A DNA stretch of 43,990 nucleotides from Marinomonas shanghaiensis (lineage in GTDB: Bacteria; Pseudomonadota; Gammaproteobacteria; Pseudomonadales; Marinomonadaceae). The stretch covers positions 1 through 43,990 of the forward strand of contig NZ_QGOK01000034.1 of the NCBI RefSeq assembly GCF_003259175.1. Direction: 5' to 3'. The notes beneath the pieces are model-generated. The model had not been told where the DNA came from and did no database searches. It saw only the letters and a list, made by a program, of their open reading frames with translations. The position numbers and the translations under genes are program-made. Positions 7,462 through 14,269 of the stretch are shown here, in pieces. The first letter of the stretch is position 1. Every line of letters starts with the position of its first letter.

Positions 7462-9057
7462 TTAAATGCGTACTTCTTTGGCGACAACGATTCCCAAGCG
7501 TTTGGCCAAGCGCGCTAGGTTGGCGCGATCCATAGACAACTGCTGCGCGGCCTTGGTCCAATTGCCTTGATTGTTTTCTAATGCTTTACGGATTAAATCT
7601 CGTTGATAAGCCTCTGTTTCTAAACGCAAATCGATTGGCTTGTGTTTTTCTAAGCGCGGTGGCGCTAGCTCGTTTTTCTGTATCTTTTCTTGGGTACTGT
7701 TGTCGATTTGTAACCCAGTTAAATGCGCCGATGAAATAACGGTAATCCCTGTTGCGTTGTCCGCTTTGGCGCTTTCTGCCTTTGAACTCTCTGCCTTAGA
7801 GAAAAGCGCAGCACGGGAAATAACGTGTTCAAGCTCGCGTACATTGCCAGGCCAATGATACGCTTCTAACATATCGATAGCGGATGCAGATAAAATAAGT
7901 TGTTGCAGGCCTAATTTACGACAAAAACGCTCGGCAAAAAATCCTGCCAATAAAGCAATGTCACCTTGTCTGTCACGTAACGGCGGCACTTGGATAGGAA
8001 ACACGCTGAGGCGATGAAATAGGTCGGCACGAAAGCGATTTTCTGCGACTTCGGTTTCTAAATGTCGATTAGTAGCGGCAATGATGCGCACGTTGACCTT
8101 ACGAATTTGATCTTTACCAACGGCTTGGATTTCTTGGTTTTGAATCGCTCTTAACAAGGTGCCTTGTACTTCTAAGGGCAGTTCGCCGATTTCATCTAAA
8201 AAGAGAGTGCCGCCATCCGCGAGTAAGAATTTTCCCTGACGGTCTCGATCGGCACCAGTAAAAGCGCCTTTAACATGACCAAATAGCTCACTTTCGATGA
8301 GATGATGAGGAATCGCGGCGCAATTCACATAGACCATGGGCGCATCAAAACGCGCTGATTTGTCGTGTAACATCCGCGCCACCAGCTCTTTACCGACCCC
8401 CGTTTCGCCCTCGATCAAGATAGCAAAATCCGACGGTGCAACCAGATTGATCGACTGTTTGAGGTCTTGCATGGCCTGACTTTGGCCGATCATCTCGTGA
8501 CTTTGCTCGCCCATCACTTTTAACACGTTTTGGGCATGTTGCGATTGATTCTCTAACCGCTCCATCAAGATGGCCGTATTGAGCGTCATGGCCGCCATGG
8601 TGCCGATGATTTCCAACGCACGCGCATCAATATTATCGAAAACGCCCGGCAGGATGCTGTCTAGCGTCACCACGCCAATTAACTTGCCTTCCAAATACAG
8701 CGGAACCCCCATACAAGAGTGCACTGGCAAATTCTCGTCATGACCTAACACCATGCCATCGTAAGGATCGGGAAGCGGCGAGTCGGCAGGAAAGCGAAGC
8801 GGATAATGACCGCTGCTGATGGCTTTTAAACGCGGATGCTCATCGATCTTAAAACGCCGTCCCATTAAGTCTTCCGACAAACCGCGCTGAGCCAGCGGCG
8901 TGAGCACGCCATGGCTGTGAGACAACAAGACCACTGCATCGCAGTTGATCGTCGCCCGCACCGCGTACACCAATTGCTCAAAGCGATTTGGTTGCGTTAC
9001 AGCACTGGCAAGGTCGAGGGCAAAGCTCAACAAAGCATTATTGGAAACCTGATTCAT
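7462..9057 (-). CDS. norR: NorR, nitric-oxide-responsive sigma-54 activator
   Basis: A 531-residue bacterial enhancer-binding protein. An N-terminal GAF domain (about 15-170; HPRLKAISSGHYPLRFPADSPLPDPYDG matches the NorR iron/NO sensor) is followed by an AAA+ domain with Walker A GETGVGKE (217-224) and the sigma-54 contact loop GAFTGA (264-269). A Fis-type HTH closes the protein (NWTKAAQQLSMDRANLARLAK). Start: an open frame runs upstream to a TTG at 9150, but it crosses both NorR sites; the ATG at 9057 aligns with the known NorR N-terminus (FAxDLA...RFEQLV) and is preferred, with ATG 9114 as second choice. A low-complexity AES/AKA linker lies before the HTH. It is divergent from hmp, its likely target. 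Confidence 0.93.
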   Translation of the reverse strand: MNQVSNNALLSFALDLASAVTQPNRFEQLVYAVRATINCDAVVLLSHSHGVLTPLAQRGLSEDLMGRRFKIDEHPRLKAISSGHYPLRFPADSPLPDPYDGMVLGHDENLPVHSCMGVPLYLEGKLIGVVTLDSILPGVFDNIDARALEIIGTMAAMTLNTAILMERLENQSQHAQNVLKVMGEQSHEMIGQSQAMQDLKQSINLVAPSDFAILIEGETGVGKELVARMLHDKSARFDAPMVYVNCAAIPHHLIESELFGHVKGAFTGADRDRQGKFLLADGGTLFLDEIGELPLEVQGTLLRAIQNQEIQAVGKDQIRKVNVRIIAATNRHLETEVAENRFRADLFHRLSVFPIQVPPLRDRQGDIALLAGFFAERFCRKLGLQQLILSASAIDMLEAYHWPGNVRELEHVISRAALFSKAESSKAESAKADNATGITVISSAHLTGLQIDNSTQEKIQKNELAPPRLEKHKPIDLRLETEAYQRDLIRKALENNQGNWTKAAQQLSMDRANLARLAKRLGIVVAKEVRI

Positions 9058-9090
9058 GGCAACCGACTCGTAGGACGAATGACAGTGAGT

Positions 9091-9101
9091 GTCAATTTGA
9101 C
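9091..9101. promoter_or_regulatory. NorR binding site, distal
   Basis: GTCAATTTGAC matches the NorR core GT-N7-AC and is itself palindromic (GTCAA/TTGAC). It lies about 129 bp upstream of the predicted hmp start of transcription, in the usual enhancer range. Confidence 0.65.
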
Positions 9102-9134
9102 TCAAAGATATCATATAGACCTTTAAAATAGCGA

Positions 9135-9145
9135 GTCTTATTGAC
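9135..9145. promoter_or_regulatory. NorR binding site, proximal
   Basis: GTCTTATTGAC fits GT-N7-AC within the palindrome GAGTC-TTATT-GACTC (9133-9147). It is 44 bp from the distal site, and the two sites are the only GT-N7-AC matches I found between 9057 and the promoter. Confidence 0.65.
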
Positions 9146-9198
9146 TCCAAAATGATTTTAAATTTTATAAATAATTGATTTTATTTAATATTTTAAGT

Positions 9199-9214
9199 TG
9201 GCACACGATTCGCT
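9199..9214 (+). promoter_or_regulatory. Sigma-54 (-24/-12) promoter of hmp
   Basis: TGGCACACGATTCGCT has GG at 9200-9201 and GC at 9212-9213 with exactly 10 bp between, the invariant sigma-54 spacing. Transcription should begin near 9225, about 40 bp before the hmp ATG. With the two NorR sites upstream this forms a complete NorR-dependent promoter. Confidence 0.8.
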
Positions 9215-9263
9215 ATAGCAGAGATAACAAGACTTTATTCATCTCTTTGAAAAGGACACAAAA

Positions 9264-10454
9264 ATGTTATCTCAACAACACATAGACACAGTAAAAGCCA
9301 CTATCCCTTTATTGGCTTCTGCAGGAACAGCGATTACTGAACACTTCTACCAACGCATGTTTTCTCATAACCCGGAGTTAAAAGACGTGTTCAACATGAC
9401 ACACCAAAGAACCGGTGGTCAGCCAGCCGCTTTGTTCAATGCTATCGCCGCTTATGCCACGCACATCGATAACCTAGAAGTACTGACCAGTGCCGTGATG
9501 CGTATTGCTCACAAACACACCAGTTTTAATATCCAGCCAAATCAATACGATATTGTGGGTCACCACCTGATTGAAACCTTACGTGAGCTCACGCCGGATG
9601 CCTTTACCCCAAATGTGGAAGAAGCATGGGGAGCGGCTTATGGACAGTTAGCCGGCATTTTCATCAAAGTCGAAGGCGACCTTTATGCAGAGCGTGCCGC
9701 GCAACTGGGTGGCTGGAAAGATTTCCGTCGTTTCCGCGTGGCCTCTAAAACACCAGAATCCAACCTCGTCACCAGCTTTGTGTTTGAACCTGTGGATGGC
9801 GGCGCGGTCATCGATTATCAACCCGGCCAATACTTAGGCGTTAAGTTACATCCAAAAGGCAATGAGTTCGATGAGATACGTCAATACTCTTTATCAACAG
9901 CGCCAAATGGTAAAAGTTATCGCATCAGCGTCAAACGTGAAGGCGCTGGCGACATCGCTGGTGTCATGTCGAACTACCTTCACGACCACCTAAACGTGGG
10001 CGATGAAATAGAAGCCATGCCACCCGCTGGTGATTTCGTTTTTCAAGACAAGCAAACACCTGTGGTATTGATTTCTGGCGGTGTCGGCTTAACCCCCATA
10101 CAAGCCATACTGGATACACTCGCTAAACAACAATACAGCCAACCAGTAAGCTATTTACACGCTTGCGCGCACCAAGGTCAGCATTCATTCAAAGACCACG
10201 TAAACAGCCTGAAAAGCCAACTGAATTTATCTGTTCATACTTGGTACGAGCAAGCTGAAAACGTAGAAGAGGGTGTAACAAAAGGCATGATGCAACTCGA
10301 CACCATCAAAGACAGCCTACCGCTGGCACATGGTGAGTTTTACTTATGCGGGCCAGTTGGCTTCATGATGTTCGTTAAGCAACAACTGTTAACCCTTGGC
10401 GTAGAAGCCGATCGCATTCATTACGAATTATTCGGACCACATCAAGAAGTTTGA
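9264..10454 (+). CDS. hmp: Flavohaemoglobin, nitric oxide dioxygenase
   Basis: Converts NO and O2 to nitrate with NAD(P)H in the cytoplasm. The 396-residue protein has the full Hmp layout: globin domain 1-140 with proximal His85 (AHKHTSF), ferredoxin-reductase FAD domain about 150-260 (GQYLGVKL, RQYSLS), and NAD(P)H domain about 265-396 (ISGGVGLTPIQ, YLCGPVGFM, FGPH at the end). The RBS AAAAGGA precedes the ATG. The gene faces norR across a region with two NorR sites and a sigma-54 promoter, as in Vibrio hmpA. A clear hairpin terminator follows. Confidence 0.97.
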   Translation: MLSQQHIDTVKATIPLLASAGTAITEHFYQRMFSHNPELKDVFNMTHQRTGGQPAALFNAIAAYATHIDNLEVLTSAVMRIAHKHTSFNIQPNQYDIVGHHLIETLRELTPDAFTPNVEEAWGAAYGQLAGIFIKVEGDLYAERAAQLGGWKDFRRFRVASKTPESNLVTSFVFEPVDGGAVIDYQPGQYLGVKLHPKGNEFDEIRQYSLSTAPNGKSYRISVKREGAGDIAGVMSNYLHDHLNVGDEIEAMPPAGDFVFQDKQTPVVLISGGVGLTPIQAILDTLAKQQYSQPVSYLHACAHQGQHSFKDHVNSLKSQLNLSVHTWYEQAENVEEGVTKGMMQLDTIKDSLPLAHGEFYLCGPVGFMMFVKQQLLTLGVEADRIHYELFGPHQEV

Positions 10455-10484
10455 TCAACAAGCAATACACTAAATTGAAAAACA

Positions 10485-10521
10485 AAAAGCATGAGTAACC
10501 CATGATGCTCATGCTTTTAAT
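10485..10521 (+). terminator. Rho-independent terminator of hmp
   Basis: AAAAGCATGAG (10485-10495) pairs perfectly with CTCATGCTTTT (10508-10518) across a 12-nt loop, 31 bp after the hmp stop. The remaining bases to 10738 show no gene. Confidence 0.75.
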
Positions 10522-10738
10522 TTAATGATAAAAACCTATTAGATTAAGCCCCATACGTCCGATCAAAAAACTAGCTTAATCTTAAAAATACACATTCGTC
10601 TATTGATCCCCTGCGTTTACATGGTTACTTTTACAACAAGGCGATGTTAGAGAATAGAGACATTGCCTTTCCACGATAGTATCCGCCGCTCTTCTCATTT
10701 AAGTGCACGATGCAAAAATAAAAATAAGGAATATTGCC

Positions 10739-12346
10739 ATGAAACACTATTTATTTGCGCTTTCAGCCGTTACAGCCGTTATGCTGTCTGCCTGTGGAAA
10801 CCATCCCGCAAAGGTTAATGAACCAATGAAAGACCCTTATATCACCATTAAAAATGGCTCCCTTCAGGGAGTAAAGGACGATGACATTCTCGTCTTCAAA
10901 GGCATCCCTTATGCCCAGCCGCCAGTAGGAGAAAATCGCTGGCGAGCCCCGCACCCAATGACGGATTGGCAAGGCGTTAAAGAGGCGACCGATTACGGTA
11001 ACGATTGTGCCCAGAAGCCATTCCCAAGCGACGCCGCCCCATTAGGGAAGGAGCCAGCAGAAGACTGTTTATATGCCAACGTATGGGCACCACAGCAAGT
11101 CGAAGACAAACACCCTGTGGTGGTATGGATTCATGGTGGCGGTTATATCAATGGAGGTGCATCGCCAGCCACTTACGATGGTAGCGAGTTTGCCCGCGCT
11201 GGCGTGGTATTTGTCAGCTTTAACTATCGCCTTGGTCGTTTCGGATTCTTTGCTCATCCCGCCTTATCTGCCGCCAATGAAGGACCACTTGGCAACTATG
11301 GCTATCAAGATCAAATCGCTGCGATGAAATGGGTACAGGAAAACATCGAAGCATTCGGTGGTGACAAAAATCAGGTCACCGTCATGGGCGAATCAGCAGG
11401 AGGTGGCTCAGTACATAACTTATTGCAAACACCAAGTGCCCAAGGAACCTTCCATCAAGCGATTATTATGTCTGGCGGCGGCCGCACATTAGCCGGAAAA
11501 CGCTATTTAGACAAAGACACAGACAAACAGCCATCACTTGAACAAATCGGCCTCAACTTCGCAGAAAAGCATGGTATTAAAGGAACCGACGAAAAGGCGC
11601 TAAAAGCCCTTCGCGCCTTACCAGCTGACGATGTCGTTGACGACTTAAACCTGATGGCTTTATTCACGCCCAAAAAGGAAGGAGAGCTACCGACCTTTGG
11701 CGGCCCAGTGAATGATGGCGAGATTGTGCTTGGCGATCCTCAAACCATGATGAAACAAGGCCAGGTGGCAAAAGTTCCTGTCATGGTTGGCACAACCAGT
11801 CAGGACATCGGCTTTGTCAATTACCCAGACAAAGACGCCCTATTTGCTTCATTTGGCCAATTTGCCGAAGAGGCCAAACAAGCATATGACCCAACAGGTA
11901 AGGCAGACTTAAAAACACTCATCGCTCATGTTGGACAAGACAGATATATGCAGGAATCTGCGCGTTTCATCGCACAACAAATGACTCGAATGGGTCAAAA
12001 TGCTTACTTGTATCGTTATGACTATGTCGCCGAAAGTATCCGAGAAGGCCAAGGCGCACTCCACGCCAGTGAAATTCCCTTCTTCTTTAAAACAGAAGCG
12101 GTGAAATACCCTGATGCCACTCAACAAGATAAAGCAGCGGCAGATTTAGTGTTTCATTACGTGACGAACTTTATCAAGAATGGCGATCCAAACAGGCCTG
12201 ACCAACCTGAATGGAAACCCTATGATGATAAGCAAGATAACATCATGACATTTACGATGAACGCCACGGCCTTACATGGACAAGACCCATGGGTAAAACG
12301 CCTGAATGCAGTACAAAAGGCAACGGAAGCATTCCAAGCTAATTAG
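10739..12346 (+). CDS. Type B carboxylesterase, predicted lipoprotein
   Basis: An alpha/beta-hydrolase that cleaves carboxylic esters. From ATG 10739 (AAGGA upstream) it is 535 residues. A lipoprotein signal peptide ends in Leu-Ser-Ala-Cys (Cys about 20), so it is probably anchored in the envelope; an upstream in-frame ATG at 10703 would hide this signal and is rejected. Type B hallmarks are KGIPYAQPPVGENRW, EDCLYANVWAP, the oxyanion stretch HGGGY, and the nucleophile elbow GESAGGG with Ser219. His442 (ALHASEIPFFF) and probably Asp356 (GTTSQDIGF) complete the triad. The family normally uses Glu as well as Asp at this position. The physiological substrate is unknown. No operon partner is seen. 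Confidence 0.92.
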   Translation: MKHYLFALSAVTAVMLSACGNHPAKVNEPMKDPYITIKNGSLQGVKDDDILVFKGIPYAQPPVGENRWRAPHPMTDWQGVKEATDYGNDCAQKPFPSDAAPLGKEPAEDCLYANVWAPQQVEDKHPVVVWIHGGGYINGGASPATYDGSEFARAGVVFVSFNYRLGRFGFFAHPALSAANEGPLGNYGYQDQIAAMKWVQENIEAFGGDKNQVTVMGESAGGGSVHNLLQTPSAQGTFHQAIIMSGGGRTLAGKRYLDKDTDKQPSLEQIGLNFAEKHGIKGTDEKALKALRALPADDVVDDLNLMALFTPKKEGELPTFGGPVNDGEIVLGDPQTMMKQGQVAKVPVMVGTTSQDIGFVNYPDKDALFASFGQFAEEAKQAYDPTGKADLKTLIAHVGQDRYMQESARFIAQQMTRMGQNAYLYRYDYVAESIREGQGALHASEIPFFFKTEAVKYPDATQQDKAAADLVFHYVTNFIKNGDPNRPDQPEWKPYDDKQDNIMTFTMNATALHGQDPWVKRLNAVQKATEAFQAN

Positions 12347-12372
12347 CACTCGTCAGACACACAATAAACCGT

Positions 12373-12402
12373 AAAAAAGCGCATCAAAGTATGCGTTTTT
12401 TT
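12373..12402 (+). terminator. Rho-independent terminator of the carboxylesterase
   Basis: A stem formed by AAAAAAGCGCAT and ATGCGTTTTTT around a short loop, with a T-run, 27 bp after the esterase stop codon. Confidence 0.75.
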
Positions 12403-12495
12403 ATGTTCTATTCCAATGATGTAAGAAGATATTCAGGCTATAGCCCAGAAAAATGCCAAAAATAACGCTATTAAATGACATAAATACACACATTT

Positions 12496-12515
12496 ACCGT
12501 GTAAAAAATCACGGT
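12496..12515. repeat. Short inverted repeat ACCGTG-N8-CACGGT
   Basis: Perfect 6-bp arms around an A-rich 8-nt centre, five bases upstream of the 38-bp palindrome. It could be an operator or a hairpin. It is the first of a series of symmetrical sequences in this 399-bp gap. Confidence 0.5.
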
Positions 12516-12520
12516 TGTGG

Positions 12521-12558
12521 GTACACTTATAGTGTAACTAGTTACACTATAAGTGTAC
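12521..12558. promoter_or_regulatory. 38-bp perfect palindrome holding two ACAC-N5-GTGT operators
   Basis: Every base of 12521-12539 is matched by its complement in 12540-12558. Within it, ACACTTATAGTGT (12523-12535) and ACACTATAAGTGT (12544-12556) are two pseudo-palindromic sites, with centres exactly 21 bp (two helical turns) apart. This geometry suits cooperative binding of two dimers, as in toxin-antitoxin or phage-type repressors. The regulator is not identified. Confidence 0.7.
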
Positions 12559-12566
12559 AAGTAAGC

Positions 12567-12632
12567 ATGTTGAGAAATAGCGTATCAGGCGACTTAGAAA
12601 AACAACAAGCAGACAATTTGAAGAATCCGTAA
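12567..12632 (+). CDS. Possible 21-residue leader or remnant ORF
   Basis: ATG to TAA encodes 21 residues (MLRNSVSGDLEKQQADNLKN plus a final Pro) starting nine bases after the 38-bp palindrome and ending one base before a terminator-like hairpin. It may be a small peptide gene or the surviving 5' end of an antitoxin whose operator is the palindrome. There is no strong ribosome binding site. Translation is uncertain. Confidence 0.3.
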   Translation: MLRNSVSGDLEKQQADNLKNP

Positions 12633-12633
12633 C

Positions 12634-12672
12634 ACCTGAAAAGCCGCCATTAGAGCGGTTTTTCAGGTTTTT
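12634..12672 (+). terminator. Terminator-like hairpin after the small ORF
   Basis: ACCTGAAAA...CCGC pairs with GCGG..TTTTCAGGT, followed by TTTTTA. It would end transcripts started at the palindrome before they reach the membrane protein gene. Confidence 0.65.
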
Positions 12673-12682
12673 AAAGGAAGTA

Positions 12683-12734
12683 AAAGAACACTACATATAG
12701 TGTTCTTTAATTGATCTAACACCATATGTAGTGT
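12683..12734. promoter_or_regulatory. Tandem ACAC-N8-GTGT operators before the membrane protein gene
   Basis: ACACTACATATAGTGT (12688-12703), extended to an inverted repeat with 11-bp arms at 12683-12708, is followed by ACACCATATGTAGTGT (12719-12734). Centres are 31 bp apart, about three helical turns. The outer ACAC/GTGT halves match those in the 38-bp palindrome, so one regulator may bind all four sites. The second site ends 11 bp before the ATG at 12746, a position suited to repression. Confidence 0.6.
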
Positions 12735-12745
12735 CTAGGGACGGT

Positions 12746-13297
12746 ATGAAAGAGTTTTTTATACAGTGGGGGCAGGTAATTCAGCTTGCGTGGAATATCG
12801 TAACGATCAGCGCGTTCTTTTTTCTACTAATTTGGTTGGCTTCTTATCTAACTACCTTCCCTCATGATGTAGCTGCTTCATTGGAAGCCTGTAACGCTGA
12901 TGCTTGTAAGTCGCAAGATAGCTTTGCTGTTGCGGCAGAGTTAGGCCGCTTAGATATTTTATCTATTTGTTTAACGATCCTAGGTGTATTACTAGCGATT
13001 TTAGCATTGTTTGGTTTTTTGAAGATTGAACGAGATGCTCGAGTCATCGCAAAAGAAGAAGCTTGTAATGTAGCGGGGCTTGAGTCCGAAAAGCTTGTTG
13101 TTAACTACTTGGACTCTGAAGCTTTTAAAAAACAAATATTTGATAGAACCGATGAGCAGGTTAAGCAAATCGCGACAGATAAAGTCCGAGAGTATATGGC
13201 TGAGCTTCAAGGCTCAATCAACGGAAGCGAACGCGACCAAGGGGAAAATTATTTCCCCGACTTTGATAGTGAAGAAAATGAAGGGGGATCAAAATGA
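12746..13297 (+). CDS. Two-helix membrane protein, partner of an ImmA/IrrE peptidase
   Basis: A 183-residue protein of unrecognised family. AGGGA four bases upstream favours ATG 12746 over the in-frame GTG 12731, which lies inside an operator. Two transmembrane helices are evident (about 11-35 and 70-92). The loop between them holds Cys49 and Cys54. After the second helix comes a charged region (about 93-183) rich in Lys/Glu that ends in a strongly acidic tail (FPDFDSEENEGG). Its stop codon overlaps the ATG of the metallopeptidase gene (ATGA), so the two are translationally coupled. The pair may form a membrane sensor with a cytoplasmic protease, or a toxin with its controller. Function is not established. 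Confidence 0.75.
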   Translation: MKEFFIQWGQVIQLAWNIVTISAFFFLLIWLASYLTTFPHDVAASLEACNADACKSQDSFAVAAELGRLDILSICLTILGVLLAILALFGFLKIERDARVIAKEEACNVAGLESEKLVVNYLDSEAFKKQIFDRTDEQVKQIATDKVREYMAELQGSINGSERDQGENYFPDFDSEENEGGSK

Positions 13298-13803
13298 CAT
13301 TCGATAAAATTTTTGAAATCATAGATCGGGTCTCCAGTGTTATTCCAGTAGACCTGTATCGTGTGTGCTCTGAATTAGGTCTGCATCTGCAGGCAGCTCA
13401 ACTCCATCCTGATATTGTTGGACAGATTGAAAACAAGGATGATCAGTTTGTTATTTCTTATAACTTGCTGAATTCTAGCAACGGTTATCGTCACCGATTT
13501 ACGATCGCTCATGAGATTGGTCATTATGTACTGCATAAGCATCTAATTGGTTCAGGTGTGGATGATAATAAAGCGTTTCGTAGTACGAATACAGGAATGT
13601 ATAACAATAGCAATATTACGCAACGCCATGAGGCGGAAGCTAATCACTTCGCTGCCTCTTTGCTAATGCCTGAGCATATTTTGAGAAATGATGCCAAATA
13701 TATGTCAACGTTTGATTTGGCTTGCAAATATCAAGTATCAGAGCAAGCGATGTCATACCGCCTTCAGAATTTAGGCATATTGACTCAACCAGCCTTGTTT
13801 TGA
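13294..13803 (+). CDS. ImmA/IrrE-family metallopeptidase
   Basis: A 169-residue zinc peptidase of the ImmA/IrrE (COG2856) family. The zinc motif is His73-Glu-Ile-Gly-His77 in TIAHEIGHYVLH, and the third ligand region is RHEAEANHFAASLLMP (about 111-126). Family members cleave a partner repressor, as with ImmA/ImmR of ICEBs1 and IrrE/DdrO of Deinococcus. The usual adjacent XRE-type repressor is missing here; instead the gene overlaps a membrane protein by 4 bp, and several unexplained operators precede the pair. A hairpin terminator follows. A role in accessory-region regulation or defence is inference. Confidence 0.88.
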   Translation: MTFDKIFEIIDRVSSVIPVDLYRVCSELGLHLQAAQLHPDIVGQIENKDDQFVISYNLLNSSNGYRHRFTIAHEIGHYVLHKHLIGSGVDDNKAFRSTNTGMYNNSNITQRHEAEANHFAASLLMPEHILRNDAKYMSTFDLACKYQVSEQAMSYRLQNLGILTQPALF

Positions 13804-13837
13804 GTTTTTGCTAGACATTAGCTACCTTGGTTCTTTG

Positions 13838-13868
13838 AAAAATACTCGCCCTCGTGCGGGTATTTTTT
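13838..13868 (+). terminator. Rho-independent terminator of the membrane protein/ImmA unit
   Basis: AAAAATACTCGC and GCGGGTATTTTT form a stem around a short CCTCGT loop, ending in a T-run, 34 bp after the stop codon. Confidence 0.8.
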
Positions 13869-13871
13869 CGT

Positions 13872-14078
13872 TTAGAACAGTCCACACTCGTTACATAGGA
13901 GTATCTCGCTGTCATTGTAAACCTCCCGGATATTCTGTAAGTCCCCAAATCCCCAGGCGTTCAGCGGTATGATACTGGCCAGCAGTGCCGGCACACTATG
14001 CATGTTCAGGATATCCTGCATGGTTACTGATTTAATTCTCTCGCACTCGACACGATTCAATAGGGATGAACTGCACAC
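13872..14078 (-). pseudogene. Unrecognised 68-residue ORF, probably a gene remnant
   Basis: A GTG-started frame ending in NDSEILLCNECGLF. Its codons use CTG, GGG and CCG more than the AT-rich accessory genes beside it, which suggests a different origin. There is no good ribosome binding site, and internal ATGs (for example MQDILNMHS) give only about 49 residues. I cannot assign a family. It may be the end of a transposase or a phage gene. Confidence 0.3.
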
Positions 14079-14269
14079 GGTCTTTAGTATAGATAGAGGA
14101 TATATTTAAGTAGAGGGAATGGTAGTTGCGAGGCCCTTTGTTTTACTCACTGCTTCTTCTAGGGCTTTAGCTTTTTGTTAGTCGACATGCTTGCCGTTTT
14201 AGTAGTACTTACAGCTAAATAGAGTGAAAGACAAAAGAAAAGGATTACAAAGTAGATTAGGTGGGGTTA
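14079..14269. other. Non-coding stretch with a possible frameshifted fragment
   Basis: Between the remnant ORF and the FemAB-like gene. On the minus strand, ATG at 14188 opens MSTNKKLK and then needs a one-base shift to continue as ALEEAVSKTKGLATTIPST up to a stop at 14106. This looks like a decayed small gene, but the evidence is thin. No promoter or repeat stands out. Confidence 0.2.

Noticed and set aside
10703..10738. Upstream ATG for the carboxylesterase
   Set aside because: It would put 12 charged residues before a clear lipoprotein signal peptide; ATG 10739 has its own AAGGA.
12731..12745. GTG start giving a five-residue N-terminal extension of the membrane protein
   Set aside because: It lies inside the second ACAC-N8-GTGT operator, and AGGGA is placed correctly for ATG 12746.
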